Source: Paenibacillus alba (lineage in GTDB: Bacteria > Bacillota > Bacilli > Paenibacillales > NBRC-103111). From it: 64,000 nucleotides of DNA. Location of the stretch: NCBI RefSeq assembly GCF_013204855.1, contig NZ_JABMKZ010000002.1:1-64000 (forward strand), in the 5' to 3' direction. A model generated the notes under the pieces. That model ran no database searches. It was given only the letters and a program-made list of their open reading frames with translations, and had not been told where the DNA came from. A program made the position numbers and the translations under genes. Positions 7,883 to 15,468 of this stretch are shown here, in pieces; positions within the stretch are counted from its first letter, which is position 1, and each line of letters begins with the position of its first letter.

Positions 7883-8878
7883 GTGGAACAAGTCATTATC
7901 ATTGGAGCTGGACCTTGCGGGTTGTCCGCCGCTGTTGCTTTGCAGCGAGAAGGTCTATCACCATTAGTTATAGAAAAAAGCAGTATCGTCAATGCCATTT
8001 ATTTATATCCTACTTATTTGCAATTCTTCAGCACCCCTGAGCTGCTTGAAATTGGCGGCTATCCATTTACAACCCCTCATGATAAACCGTATCGTCAAGA
8101 AGCATTGGTGTATTACCGAGAGGTCGCACGCAGAGAACAACTGCGCATCCAGTCTTATGAAGAAGTTGTTTCCATTGAAAAATTGGAAGCAGGGTTTCAA
8201 GTGCAGACTACGAATCCATTTGGCCAAAAAAAATCGTACACCGCCCAGCATGTCATCGTAGCTACCGGTTACTTCGATCATCCTAATTTACTCGGCATCC
8301 CCGGTGAAGATTCACCGAAAACGACTCATTACTATAAGGAAGCACACCCGTATACGGGAACTAAAGTAGCTATAATCGGGGGCAACAACTCCGCAGTCGA
8401 TGCCGCAATGGATTTGATGCGAGTAGGCGCAGAGGTAACCGTCATTTATCGAGGCCCCCATTTCTCGGCCAACATCAAACCGTGGGTTCGCCCCATTTTT
8501 GAAAGCATGGTCAACAAAGGGCGTATTCACATGTGGTTTAATTCCCAAGTTGAGCGTATTGAAGAGCATACGGTTCTTGTACGCAAAGAATCCGAACATG
8601 TCACCTTGGACAACGACTTCGTTCTGGCACTCACTGGCTTCAGACCAGATCGTCATCTTTTGACTTCCATCGGGGTGACGTTCCATGAAGAAACCAACGC
8701 TCCGCTTGTTGATCCCGAAACCATGGAAACCAACATTCCCGGTTTATATGTTGCGGGTGTCGTCGCTTCGTCCAAATATGACGCCAATGAAATCTTCATT
8801 GAATCGGGCCGCTTGCACGGACTCGCGATAACGAAACACATATGCTCAGCATTAAGCAGCCGTCCGACAAGAAGCTAA
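7883..8878 (+). CDS. ypdA: YpdA-type bacillithiol disulfide reductase
   Basis: 331 residues from a GTG start with AAGGAGG 7 bases upstream. An N-terminal FAD-binding motif GAGPCG (residues 8-13) and a central NADPH-binding motif IIGGNNSAVDAA place it in the flavoprotein disulfide reductase group. The sequence IEKSSIVNAIYLYP and the absence of a CxxC pair fit YpdA, which uses NADPH to reduce oxidised bacillithiol in low-GC Gram-positives. It has its own terminator overlapping the stop codon, so it is probably a single-gene unit. I am confident of the family and less so of the physiological substrate. Confidence 0.88.
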   Translation: MEQVIIIGAGPCGLSAAVALQREGLSPLVIEKSSIVNAIYLYPTYLQFFSTPELLEIGGYPFTTPHDKPYRQEALVYYREVARREQLRIQSYEEVVSIEKLEAGFQVQTTNPFGQKKSYTAQHVIVATGYFDHPNLLGIPGEDSPKTTHYYKEAHPYTGTKVAIIGGNNSAVDAAMDLMRVGAEVTVIYRGPHFSANIKPWVRPIFESMVNKGRIHMWFNSQVERIEEHTVLVRKESEHVTLDNDFVLALTGFRPDRHLLTSIGVTFHEETNAPLVDPETMETNIPGLYVAGVVASSKYDANEIFIESGRLHGLAITKHICSALSSRPTRS

Positions 8879-8897
8879 ACCGAGGGGTTTAGCTTCT
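8872..8897 (+). terminator. Intrinsic terminator overlapping the ypdA stop
   Basis: AAGCTAAACC (8872-8881) pairs with GGTTTAGCTT (8886-8895), followed by CTTG. The T-tract is short. The stop codon TAA lies inside the stem. Confidence 0.65.
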
Positions 8898-9155
8898 TGA
8901 ATTTGACTTATTCTTGAGCTGAGTCTCTTGTGCCTAGCCCCACCTGACCCAAGCTGCAGTTGGCGCGGAATGCCCCGCCGCAGGGCATCGGCTTTGTATA
9001 TACCACATATTTCACTCGTCCACTGATTGTATTGTGCTAGCTCGAGGGGGGGCGGAAAGAAGCGACTGTGTCCTTGGCTGGCTACGTCTTACGCCAAATC
9101 ACATTTAGATATTTGAGCTAGTTGGATTAAAAGCTGCGCTGCTTCTATTCTCCAA
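8898..9155. other. Intergenic stretch without recognisable genes
   Basis: No credible start with a ribosome binding site was found. The segment contains a GC-rich patch around 8960-8990 with a short GCCC...GGGC hairpin. It forms the first part of a gene-free region of about 1.15 kb that continues with the repeats below. Confidence 0.5.
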
Positions 9156-9570
9156 TTAGCTCGAAAGACACCATATCACCTAAATTCCTAAACTATGCAT
9201 CTTTCGGGCCCGAAAGACACCAAATTACCTAAATTACTACGACCTTGCATCTTTTGGGGCTAGAAAGACACCATGTCACCTAATTTCCTACGACCATGCA
9301 TCTTACGGGGCCCGAAAGACACCTATCACCTAAATTCCTTCGACCATGCATCTTTTGAGCTCCAAAGACTCTAAACCATATAAATTCCTGCGATTATGCA
9401 TCTTTTTGAGTTCGAAAGACCCTATATCACCTAAATTCCTGCAATTATGCATCTTTTCGTGACCCTTTCTGGATTTTCGGATCAAAGAGCTTAAAAAGCC
9501 TGCATAATTGCAGGAATATTCCATTTTCCACACGATTCCACAGAAAATACCTGCACTTTTGCAGGCTTTT
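9156..9570. repeat. Composite intergenic repeat: six 50-51-bp units plus a pair of TGCAGG hairpins
   Basis: TAAATTCCT-type units start at 9181, 9230, 9281, 9331, 9381 and 9432, so the period is 49-51 bases. The core is TAAATTCCTACGACCATGCA followed by TCTTTTGGGGC and CGAAAGACACCATATCACC. After the last unit come two short hairpins, CCTGCATAATTGCAGG (9499-9514) and CCTGCACTTTTGCAGG (9550-9565). The same two-part architecture recurs at 32515-32710. Apparent minus-strand reading frames here are only the repeat read through. Confidence 0.85.
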
Positions 9571-9618
9571 ATTCAGAAAGCCGAGAGACTTACTATCAGG
9601 TATCCTTATTCGTGAAAC

Positions 9619-9840
9619 CATAAACTTTCATATTCTGTTAACCGTGGCCCTCACCCACAGGCTCTCATTATCAGCTAACCAAAGTCCATTCCCATAAACT
9701 TTCATATTCTGTTAACCGAGAGCCCTCACCCGCAAGCTCTCATTCTCAGCTAAACAAAGCCCATTCCCATACACTTTCACATTCCGCTAACCGTAGCCCT
9801 CACCCGCAAGCTCTCATTCTCAGCTAACCCAATGCCTCGC
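9619..9840. repeat. Three tandem copies of a 74-75-bp repeat
   Basis: Units begin CATAAACTTTCATATTCTGT at 9619, 9693 and 9768, and each continues with TAACCG...CCCTCACCCGCAAGCTCTCATTCTCAGCTAAC. Copies differ by a few substitutions. No relation to the preceding 51-bp repeat is seen. Confidence 0.85.
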
Positions 9841-9972
9841 TCAAAGCCCGCCCGGAATCCCACTAAAAGGGATTTAAGCTCTAAACCTATTCCTCCTCAC
9901 CTAATCTGCAAAAGAACCTAAAAAAAAGCTTCGGTTTATATGAAAATATTTCCCATTTTTCAAAGATTCCTC

Positions 9973-10022
9973 TTCCAATACGAACGTTTGTTTGATATAA
10001 TAAAAACAAGAACAAATGTTCC
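9973..10022 (+). promoter_or_regulatory. Promoter of the 100-aa gene with two LexA-like boxes
   Basis: TATAAT at 9996-10001, with a weak -35 TTCCAA 17 bases upstream. CGAACGTTTGTTTG (9981-9994) fills the spacer and AGAACAAATGTTCC (10009-10022) lies just downstream of the -10. Both fit the Bacillus LexA box CGAAC-RNRY-GTTYC with one or two mismatches. The arrangement suggests repression until DNA damage. Confidence 0.55.
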
Positions 10023-10045
10023 AATAAGATGAGGAGGTTGTTAAC

Positions 10046-10348
10046 ATGATGAACACAAGTCACAATTTTCGCTTTATCGAGAGAGATTATTGGTACCACA
10101 AGGCATTGTGTGACACTGACCATCTTCTTCCCGGACAGATTGACGACATGTTGGATGAAGCACATTCCCATTACGCCGATTATACGTTCAAGTTTTATGA
10201 TGACGGTTCGGTGATAATCATAGACAATGACACAAACAACCGCATTAAGCCACGAGAATTAATCGGTGCTGTTTATGATTTCTATATTCGCAAGCGGATT
10301 TACTTAATTAAAACGAACCTTATGGAGAAACAGCTTCAATACGCATAA
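10046..10348 (+). CDS. Conserved-looking 100-aa protein, possibly SOS-regulated
   Basis: A soluble protein of unknown family: helical N-terminal part with Trp, Tyr and His (RFIERDYWYHKALCDTDHLL), an acidic helix, a beta hairpin (YTFKFYDDGSVIIIDND), then a basic C-terminal helix. AGGAGG lies 8 bases before the ATG at 10046. Two LexA-like boxes flank its -10. It is convergent with tag, which carries the same kind of boxes, and the two share a terminator. A role in the DNA damage response is an inference from regulation only. Confidence 0.7.
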   Translation: MMNTSHNFRFIERDYWYHKALCDTDHLLPGQIDDMLDEAHSHYADYTFKFYDDGSVIIIDNDTNNRIKPRELIGAVYDFYIRKRIYLIKTNLMEKQLQYA

Positions 10349-10370
10349 TTGCTGCAATAATAATGAATGC

Positions 10371-10424
10371 AAAAAAGGGCTACCCGATAGGGACAATTCC
10401 CCACCTCAGATAGCCCTTTATTTT
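10371..10424. terminator. Bidirectional terminator between the 100-aa gene and tag
   Basis: AAGGGCTA (10375-10382) pairs with TAGCCCTT (10411-10418). T-runs follow on the plus strand (TATTTTCC) and on the minus strand (TTTTTTGC), so it can serve both convergent genes. Confidence 0.75.
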
Positions 10425-10425
10425 C

Positions 10426-10986
10426 CTACTCGCTGCTGTATCGAAAACAAGTTTGAATATGATCATTCACCATTCCAACAGCTTGCATATAAGCATAGCA
10501 AATTGTCGACCCAACGAACTTAAAACCACGCTTCTTTAAATCTTTGCTCATCGCATCTGAAACCGCAGATGTCGCAGGTACTTGACCCATACTTTCCCAA
10601 TGATTGTTTAATGGCTTGCCGCCGACAAATCCCCATATGTATTGCTCAAACGACCCGAATTCTTTCTGCACTGCCAAGAAGGCATGCGCATTCTGAACCA
10701 CAGCCGCAATTTTCAAGCGATTGCGTACAATCTCTGAATTCTGAAGAAGCTCATTCAGCTTCTCATCCTGATAATTCACAATGATATGCGGGTCAAACTC
10801 GTCGAAAGCTGCTCGATAGCCCTCACGCTTCTTCAGAATGGTATACCAGCTCAGTCCTGCTTGCGCACCTTCCAAATTAAGCATTTCGAACAACTTTCGA
10901 TCATCATGGACAGGTACGCCCCACTCATGATCATGATAATCTAGATATAATGGATCATCATTGACCCAACTGCATCGGACAGTCAT
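10426..10986 (-). CDS. tag: DNA-3-methyladenine glycosylase I
   Basis: 186 residues beginning MTVRCSWVNDDPLYLDYHDH. This matches the Tag N-terminus with its zinc cysteine and the WV...DPLY..YHD.EWG signature. LEGAQAGLSWYTILKKREGY is the conserved helix-hairpin region, and the C-terminal CYAYMQAVGMVNDH and CFR carry the other metal ligands. It excises 3-methyladenine from alkylated DNA. I prefer the ATG at 10986, with AGGTGA 8 bases upstream, over the GTG at 10998. LexA-like boxes overlap its promoter. Confidence 0.92.
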   Translation of the reverse strand: MTVRCSWVNDDPLYLDYHDHEWGVPVHDDRKLFEMLNLEGAQAGLSWYTILKKREGYRAAFDEFDPHIIVNYQDEKLNELLQNSEIVRNRLKIAAVVQNAHAFLAVQKEFGSFEQYIWGFVGGKPLNNHWESMGQVPATSAVSDAMSKDLKKRGFKFVGSTICYAYMQAVGMVNDHIQTCFRYSSE

Positions 10987-11010
10987 TTCTACACTCACCT
11001 CACCAAAAAT

Positions 11011-11058
11011 AGAACATGCGTTCTGTGTTATTATAAGTCTATTACGAACACATGTCCA
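11011..11058 (-). promoter_or_regulatory. tag promoter with two LexA-like boxes
   Basis: On the minus strand TGGACA (11053-11058) and TATAAT (11030-11035) are separated by 17 bases. AGAACATGCGTTCT (11011-11024) downstream of the -10 fits the LexA consensus at 12 of 14 positions. A weaker copy beginning CGAACACATG lies in the spacer (11045-11057). This is the same layout as at 9973-10022. Confidence 0.6.
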
Positions 11059-11079
11059 GTTCGATTGAGTAGTTAGTAT

Positions 11080-11880
11080 TTAGTAGAGTGTGGAGAGACC
11101 ATAGAATCGCTTGGTATTCTCCAATATAATGCTTCCTGCCTCCTCAGCAGTCAAGCCATGCAGAAGCGCAATCTGTTCAATAACGGCATGAATCATCCGG
11201 GGATGCGTTACTTGTCCCTGGAAGGGACCCTCGAACGGCCAAGGTCCGTCGGTTTCGACCATTAACTGCTTAATCGGATAACTCCGAACTAATGTTCTTA
11301 TTTCTTCTTCATAAAGCACATCCGGTGTAATCGAGATCATATAGCCGGCATGCATCATACGTTCAACTACATGAGGTGCCCCTTTAAACCAATGAAAATG
11401 TGCTTTGGTGATGCCATGCTTCTCAAGAAGATCACAAACGATCTCCGCATCCTCATAGACAGCATGCAGAACAACCGGTTTTGCCAACTCTGCAGCAAGC
11501 TTCAGCAAGATATCAAGGAGCGCGACATAGGGAGCCAAATCAAAAGCCAGCCCCTGCTCCTCCGCTTCCAGTCTACTATAATAAGGAAGACCAATCTCAC
11601 CTACAGCTACCATCTCATTTGCTTCTTCACGTATCCATGATATCAACTCATTCAGCTGAGCTTCATGGGGGAGCTCTTGCTCAGGATGGAACCCATAAGC
11701 AGTAAATATTTGATGGGGTGCGTCTTTTTTCAACTGCTTCGTAGCTTTACAAGAGGCCAGATGTCTGGACACGGCAATGACACATTCAACTTTCATTTCC
11801 GTTAAGTCGGAGACGATCTCCTGCACTTCCGTTTCCGGATACATATCGAGATGAATATGCGCATCAATGGCTTTATTCAT
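11080..11880 (-). CDS. TatD-family metal-dependent hydrolase
   Basis: 266 residues starting MNKAIDAHIHLDMYPETEVQ. HIH is the first metal-binding pair of the TatD fold, E in AVGEIGLPYYS is a bridging ligand, and later PVVLHAVYEDAE, KAHFHWFKG and MVETDGPWPF supply the remaining ligands. The start codon at 11880 overlaps the stop of the upstream ABC ATPase gene (ATGAATAA), so it is the last gene of the thiamine operon. TatD proteins include nucleases and amidohydrolases. Placement here suggests it might hydrolyse a thiamine-degradation product, but this is inference. Confidence 0.8.
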   Translation of the reverse strand: MNKAIDAHIHLDMYPETEVQEIVSDLTEMKVECVIAVSRHLASCKATKQLKKDAPHQIFTAYGFHPEQELPHEAQLNELISWIREEANEMVAVGEIGLPYYSRLEAEEQGLAFDLAPYVALLDILLKLAAELAKPVVLHAVYEDAEIVCDLLEKHGITKAHFHWFKGAPHVVERMMHAGYMISITPDVLYEEEIRTLVRSYPIKQLMVETDGPWPFEGPFQGQVTHPRMIHAVIEQIALLHGLTAEEAGSIILENTKRFYGLSTLY

Positions 11881-12640
11881 GGGACAACTCCTGACGCAAT
11901 CTACTTTGAATATGCTGCCGCAGCTCATGGAACTCAGCTTTGAGCATGACATCTTCCCGCCGAGGTCTTGGGAAAGGCACAACGAGCTCCTCTAATATGC
12001 TTGCAGGCTTATTTGACAGAACGTAGATCCGATCTGACAAGAACAGCGCTTCCTCAATACTATGCGTTACGAACAGAATGGAGCGTTTGTTTTGTTCCCA
12101 TATATTCAGCAGCCATGCCTGCATTTCTTGCCGGGTTAGCGCATCCAGCGAGCCGAAGGGCTCGTCTAAGCACATGACCTCTTGTGGGCCAAGCAGGGCT
12201 CTCAGAAAAGATACACGTTGCTGCATGCCGCCGGATAAGACATGAGGGTACTCATGCTCATAACCTCCTAGTCCGACTTTAGGCAACCATTCTCTTGCTT
12301 TTTCCAATGCAGCATCACGACTTTCTCCTGCTACTTCCTGTGCAAGTGCTACGTTAGACTCAATATTCCGCCATGGAAACAAAGCCGGCTGTTGAGGCAT
12401 ATAACTGATTAAGCCTTTCCTTCCGGTGACATTGCGGCCATCCAGCCATACTTCTCCCGAGGAAGGAGTAATGAGACCGCCAATAATATGAAAAAGCGTA
12501 CTCTTCCCGCTGCCGGAAGGACCAATAACGGAAACGAATTCTCCCTCTTTCACATGGAGCGAGATATCGGACAGCACAGAAGTTCGCTGCTTTTTGCCAG
12601 TGAAGGTTTGATGTATGCCTTTAAGCTCAAGTTTGTTCAT
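11873..12640 (-). CDS. ABC transporter ATPase, ThiZ-like
   Basis: 255 residues. Walker A GPSGSGKST, Q-loop MPQQPALFPW, signature LSGGMQQR, Walker B EVMCLDEPFGSLDALT and the switch VTHSIEEA are all visible. The Q-loop and the DEPFGSLDALTR stretch are typical of the nitrate/taurine/thiamine-precursor subgroup. It powers the permease encoded 18 bases upstream. Together with the ThiY-like binding protein and the TPP riboswitch it points to uptake of a thiamine pyrimidine precursor. Confidence 0.87.
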   Translation of the reverse strand: MNKLELKGIHQTFTGKKQRTSVLSDISLHVKEGEFVSVIGPSGSGKSTLFHIIGGLITPSSGEVWLDGRNVTGRKGLISYMPQQPALFPWRNIESNVALAQEVAGESRDAALEKAREWLPKVGLGGYEHEYPHVLSGGMQQRVSFLRALLGPQEVMCLDEPFGSLDALTRQEMQAWLLNIWEQNKRSILFVTHSIEEALFLSDRIYVLSNKPASILEELVVPFPRPRREDVMLKAEFHELRQHIQSRLRQELSHE

Positions 12641-12658
12641 ACCACACCTCCCTTAACT

Positions 12659-13426
12659 CTAAGATGATCGTTTCGCGTTCCAGCGAATAATCAATTTCTC
12701 AAGTCCGGCTATAAGCCAGAAGAATAGCAAACTAAGAACTACGATGATGAAAATAGCAACAAACTCACGGTCCGCACGAAAGGCAGATTTCTGCAAAATC
12801 ATATAATAACCTAGCCCTACACCGCCTCCGAGCCATTCAGCAATAACAGCTCCCATTACACTATAGGTAGCAGATATTTTGAGTCCGGTAAATAGAGCAG
12901 GCAATGCATGCGGCAGCTCTAATTTATAAAAGATTTGCCGTTTGCTGGCACCAATCATCTGCATGTAGTTGTACATACTGCGATCTGTTTGCATAAAGCC
13001 ATCCAACGTTGACATCGTCACTGGAAAGAAACAGACCAGTGAAATTAATATAACTTTAGGTAAGAGACCGAACCCAAATAAGATAATCAGAAGCGGCCCT
13101 AGGGCAATCGTAGGGACGTTCTGCGAGAGAATCAGAAGCGGATAGAAGCCTGCCTTTAGGACAGGCACTCGGTGCAAACAGCTAGCAACAATAGCACCAA
13201 TCGTCACTCCGACGAAGAAACCGATTAGCATTAAACGGAAAGTTGCAAAGGTGTGCATCCAGACACGCGGCATATCGGTCGTGCCATCTTGCCATATTTT
13301 AAGTGGGCTTGGCAGCAGCCAGCTGGCTGTGCCTCCCCAAGTTACTACAAGCTGCCATATAAGCAGCAGAAGGATGACCACGACTAGAGGTGGCCATCCT
13401 GCTCTGAACCAGCGCTGCTGTTTCAT
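12659..13426 (-). CDS. ABC transporter permease, ThiX-like
   Basis: 255 residues with about six membrane segments. The cytoplasmic coupling loop YNYMQMIGASKRQIFYKLELPHALPALFTGLK holds the EAA-type sequence, key part LPHALPALFTGL. Its start ATG shares one base with the stop of the upstream thiamine-binding gene (TAATG), so the two are coupled. It forms the channel for the importer whose ATPase follows. Confidence 0.87.
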   Translation of the reverse strand: MKQQRWFRAGWPPLVVVILLLLIWQLVVTWGGTASWLLPSPLKIWQDGTTDMPRVWMHTFATFRLMLIGFFVGVTIGAIVASCLHRVPVLKAGFYPLLILSQNVPTIALGPLLIILFGFGLLPKVILISLVCFFPVTMSTLDGFMQTDRSMYNYMQMIGASKRQIFYKLELPHALPALFTGLKISATYSVMGAVIAEWLGGGVGLGYYMILQKSAFRADREFVAIFIIVVLSLLFFWLIAGLEKLIIRWNAKRSS

Positions 13427-13716
13427 TATCTGTACTTCTCCGTCAGTTTGTCCATCGAGGCGCCAGACGGATTAAAATATATCTTTACTTGTGAGATGAC
13501 ATTCGGACTGCCCATCTCAATCATGGCATCGTTCATATCCTGGATGATGGCTAGAAGCTGATCAAGCTCCCCTTCCATCGTTGTTTCCAACGGGGACACG
13601 AAATATTTAACACCAGATTTGGCAATGACCTCGATCGCACGATCTACATAAGGAATTACGTCTTCGTTGTTTTTCGTTTTAGGAATAATTTGAATACTGA
13701 CAAGTGCATTAGCCAC
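13426..13716 (-). CDS. Thiamine-binding protein, MTH1187/YqgV family
   Basis: 96 residues from a GTG at 13716 with AAGGAG 8 bases upstream, giving MANALVSIQIIPKT; a TTG further up has no site. VSPLETTMEGELDQLLAIIQ and the ferredoxin-like alternation match the MTH1187/YkoF-like thiamine-binding family. Family members bind thiamine in the cytoplasm or act as accessory components. It lies between the binding protein and permease genes, consistent with a role in pyrimidine or thiamine salvage. Confidence 0.82.
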   Translation of the reverse strand: MANALVSIQIIPKTKNNEDVIPYVDRAIEVIAKSGVKYFVSPLETTMEGELDQLLAIIQDMNDAMIEMGSPNVISQVKIYFNPSGASMDKLTEKYR

Positions 13717-13756
13717 GTTTATTTCTCCTTTCAAAACTTCAACTGAATTTAGAAAT

Positions 13757-14779
13757 TTATTTCGAGCTCACCGGCAAAAAATTATTCGTGAATGCAGCAT
13801 CAACATCAAGGTTTTTCTCCAGAAGCTTATGCTCCAGCATCCAATTCGCATAGTTTTCCCAAACTGTCCGTTTTTGCTCGCCCCATCGAGGAGCATCGTC
13901 TTGATAACGAGTGCTGAGCCATTTTTGACTGGCAACGACAAGCTTTTTATCCAGATCCGGAACTGCTTTAATTAAAATGTTAGCGGCGTCCTCTGGTTTG
14001 TTGATAGCGAATTGATATCCTTTGGCCGCAGCGGCCACGAAAGCCTTTACGAGCTCGGGCTTTTCTTTGATCATTTTCTCATTCGTTGCCAATACCGGTG
14101 TGTAGTAATCTAGTTTATCGGAATACTTGTTCAAGTAAATCATGTTCAGCGGCTCACCGCGCAGCTCAGCATCCACGCCAGTCCATGCATAGTAAATCCA
14201 TGCAAAATCAATATCCCGCTTCACTGCTGTGAAATAATCAGCTTCTCCAATATTGACGATCTTCACTTTGTTAGGATCTGCTTTATCGGTTTGCATGAGG
14301 GAATCGATCATGGCACTTTCCGAAGGCGCTCCCCAACCCCCGTAAGTTTTGTTTTCGAAATCTTTGGGGGACTTGATGTTCTTCGCTACCGGCGAAGCAA
14401 ATCCGGATGTGTTGTGCTGGATGACAGCGGCAATAGAAACCAACGGCACCCCTTGGATACGCCCTTGCGTGATGCTCTCCTGGTAACTCACGCCGAACTC
14501 TGCCGCACCTGAAGCGATCATGGCATCAGCACCGCCCTCACCAGGTGCAATAATTTGTACATTCAATCCCTCTTGTTCAAAGAAACCTTGATCCTTAGCC
14601 ACATACAAACCGGTATGATTCGTATTCGGTGTCCAATCCAGAACTACCTTAACATTGGTCAACGTTTTAGCCGGCTTCGTCGATGCGCTTGCGCTTGGCT
14701 CGTCTGCTTGCTTGCCGCATCCTGCTAAAGCTACCGTTAAGCTTACCAACATGAGTGGTGCAACTTTCTTCCAGTTCAT
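13757..14779 (-). CDS. Substrate-binding lipoprotein, ThiY/NMT1-like
   Basis: 340 residues from the ATG at 14779 (GAGGGG upstream). The signal peptide MNWKKVAPLMLVSLTVALAG is followed by Cys, a lipobox LAGC, so it is a membrane-anchored lipoprotein. VVLDWTPNTNHTGLYVA is the hallmark of ThiY/NMT1 proteins, whose known ligand is a formylaminopyrimidine precursor of thiamine. It is the first gene of the operon, directly behind a TPP riboswitch. Ligand identity is inferred from family and riboswitch. Confidence 0.88.
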   Translation of the reverse strand: MNWKKVAPLMLVSLTVALAGCGKQADEPSASASTKPAKTLTNVKVVLDWTPNTNHTGLYVAKDQGFFEQEGLNVQIIAPGEGGADAMIASGAAEFGVSYQESITQGRIQGVPLVSIAAVIQHNTSGFASPVAKNIKSPKDFENKTYGGWGAPSESAMIDSLMQTDKADPNKVKIVNIGEADYFTAVKRDIDFAWIYYAWTGVDAELRGEPLNMIYLNKYSDKLDYYTPVLATNEKMIKEKPELVKAFVAAAAKGYQFAINKPEDAANILIKAVPDLDKKLVVASQKWLSTRYQDDAPRWGEQKRTVWENYANWMLEHKLLEKNLDVDAAFTNNFLPVSSK

Positions 14780-14818
14780 TCCTTGTTTCCCCTCTCGTCT
14801 CTCCATCCAACCATAAGA

Positions 14819-14846
14819 AAAAGCCCCCGTTATCCAGGAGCGCCAA
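14819..14846 (-). terminator. Candidate weak hairpin before the thiY-like start
   Basis: On the minus strand GCTCC and GGGGGC can pair around TGGATAAC, followed by TTTTTC, about 40 bases before the start codon. An upstream GGTTATC could compete for GATAAC. It may be a second attenuation or translation-control element; the stem is short. Confidence 0.35.
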
Positions 14847-14901
14847 AAGTAGAAAATGATAACCCCTATCGAATCAAACCCGAAAGGACGTGCATTTGTG
14901 T

Positions 14902-14926
14902 GAATTCTCTACGCTGGCATTACTTC
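14902..14926 (-). ncRNA. Orphan 3' half of a TPP-riboswitch-like sequence
   Basis: The minus strand reads GAAGTAATGCCAGCGTAGAG followed by AATTC. TAATGCCAGCGTAG is the most conserved 3' part of the TPP aptamer. No matching 5' half (CTGAGA region) lies just upstream; instead there is the terminator of the full riboswitch. It looks like a leftover of a duplicated or replaced aptamer. Confidence 0.45.
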
Positions 14927-14944
14927 ATGATTTAAAAGAAAAGA

Positions 14945-14982
14945 TATAAAAAGCCGCAGAAGACAAATGTCTCTCGCGGCTT
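14945..14982 (-). terminator. Riboswitch-linked intrinsic terminator
   Basis: AAGCCGC (14951-14957) and GCGGCTT (14976-14982) form the base and AGACA/TGTCT the upper part of a stem, followed on the minus strand by TTTTTATATCTTTTC. It sits 40 bases downstream of the TPP aptamer, the usual attenuation layout. Confidence 0.8.
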
Positions 14983-15020
14983 ATACGTTGACCAATAATA
15001 CACTAAATTGTAGTGTATAA

Positions 15021-15110
15021 TCATTCTCTGCGCTAGCATTAACTAGATCAGATCGGACGGTCAGCGGCATATCCCGCACTCTCAGCCTGACTGCTCAAGC
15101 TCCCGGATGG
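15021..15110 (-). ncRNA. TPP riboswitch (THI element)
   Basis: The minus strand contains CAGGCTGAGAGTGCGGG followed by ACCGTCCGATCTGATCTAG and TTAATGCTAGCGCAGAGAA. This covers the conserved CTGAGA, the ACC...CTGATCT and the AATGC-AGCG parts of the TPP aptamer. GCTTGA and TCAGGC can form P2, and CTAG/CTAG a P4/P5 helix. TPP binding should favour the terminator just downstream and switch off the thiamine uptake operon. Confidence 0.92.
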
Positions 15111-15134
15111 TATTTATTCAATTCACATACGAGA

Positions 15135-15163
15135 AATATACCCCTACTGATCAAATTAAGCAA
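15135..15163 (-). promoter_or_regulatory. Promoter of the thiamine operon
   Basis: On the minus strand TTGCTT (15158-15163) and TATATT (15135-15140) are separated by 17 bases, a sigma-A type promoter. Transcription would start about 20 bases before the TPP aptamer. Confidence 0.65.
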
Positions 15164-15306
15164 GTTATCCTTGAAAAATAAGTTCAACTTGTAAACCTAA
15201 TCTAGCAACTTCCGTAAAATTGTCGGCTTGCCCAATCATAAGGACAAACTTTTGCATAAACTATCTTTGTAATAACATTTTAGTTTCTGAAGGAGAGTGC
15301 TTAATT

Positions 15307-15405
15307 ATGGGCTACGAAGTCGAAGGCTACAGAGGTAACAATTCCGCAGCTATATTGGTTCTTTTCATTCTTTTGGTCATTATCACATCCGCATTCGTAT
15401 GGTAA
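15307..15405 (+). CDS. Tiny YjcZ-type sporulation membrane protein
   Basis: 32 residues: a short Gly/Tyr-rich head (MGYEVEGYRGNNSA) and one hydrophobic helix (AILVLFILLVIITSAFVW). AAGGAGAG lies about 9 bases before the ATG at 15307. This is the layout of the YjcZ family, very small membrane proteins found in spore formers and often made in the mother cell or forespore. It is a single-gene unit ending at a strong terminator. Confidence 0.75.
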   Translation: MGYEVEGYRGNNSAAILVLFILLVIITSAFVW

Positions 15406-15424
15406 TAAGCTAGCAAATGTATTG

Positions 15425-15467
15425 AAAAATGCAGCATTTGGCTAACGCCAAGTGCTGCATTTTTTTG
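15425..15467. terminator. Strong bidirectional terminator
   Basis: AATGCAGCATTTGGC and GCCAAGTGCTGCATT form a near-perfect 15-bp stem with a TAAC loop, followed by TTTTTTTG. It separates the YjcZ-like gene from the convergent VOC gene. Confidence 0.88.
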
Positions 15468-15468
15468 T

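Noticed and set aside
9330-9533. 67-residue frame with repeated MHNCRNL-like units, and a similar one at 32387-32593
   Set aside because: Both are the 51-bp intergenic repeat read in its open frame. No ribosome binding site is present and copies drift without codon-like constraint.
9156-9840. CRISPR array
   Set aside because: Units are tandem repeats without unique spacers of constant length, and no cas genes are near.
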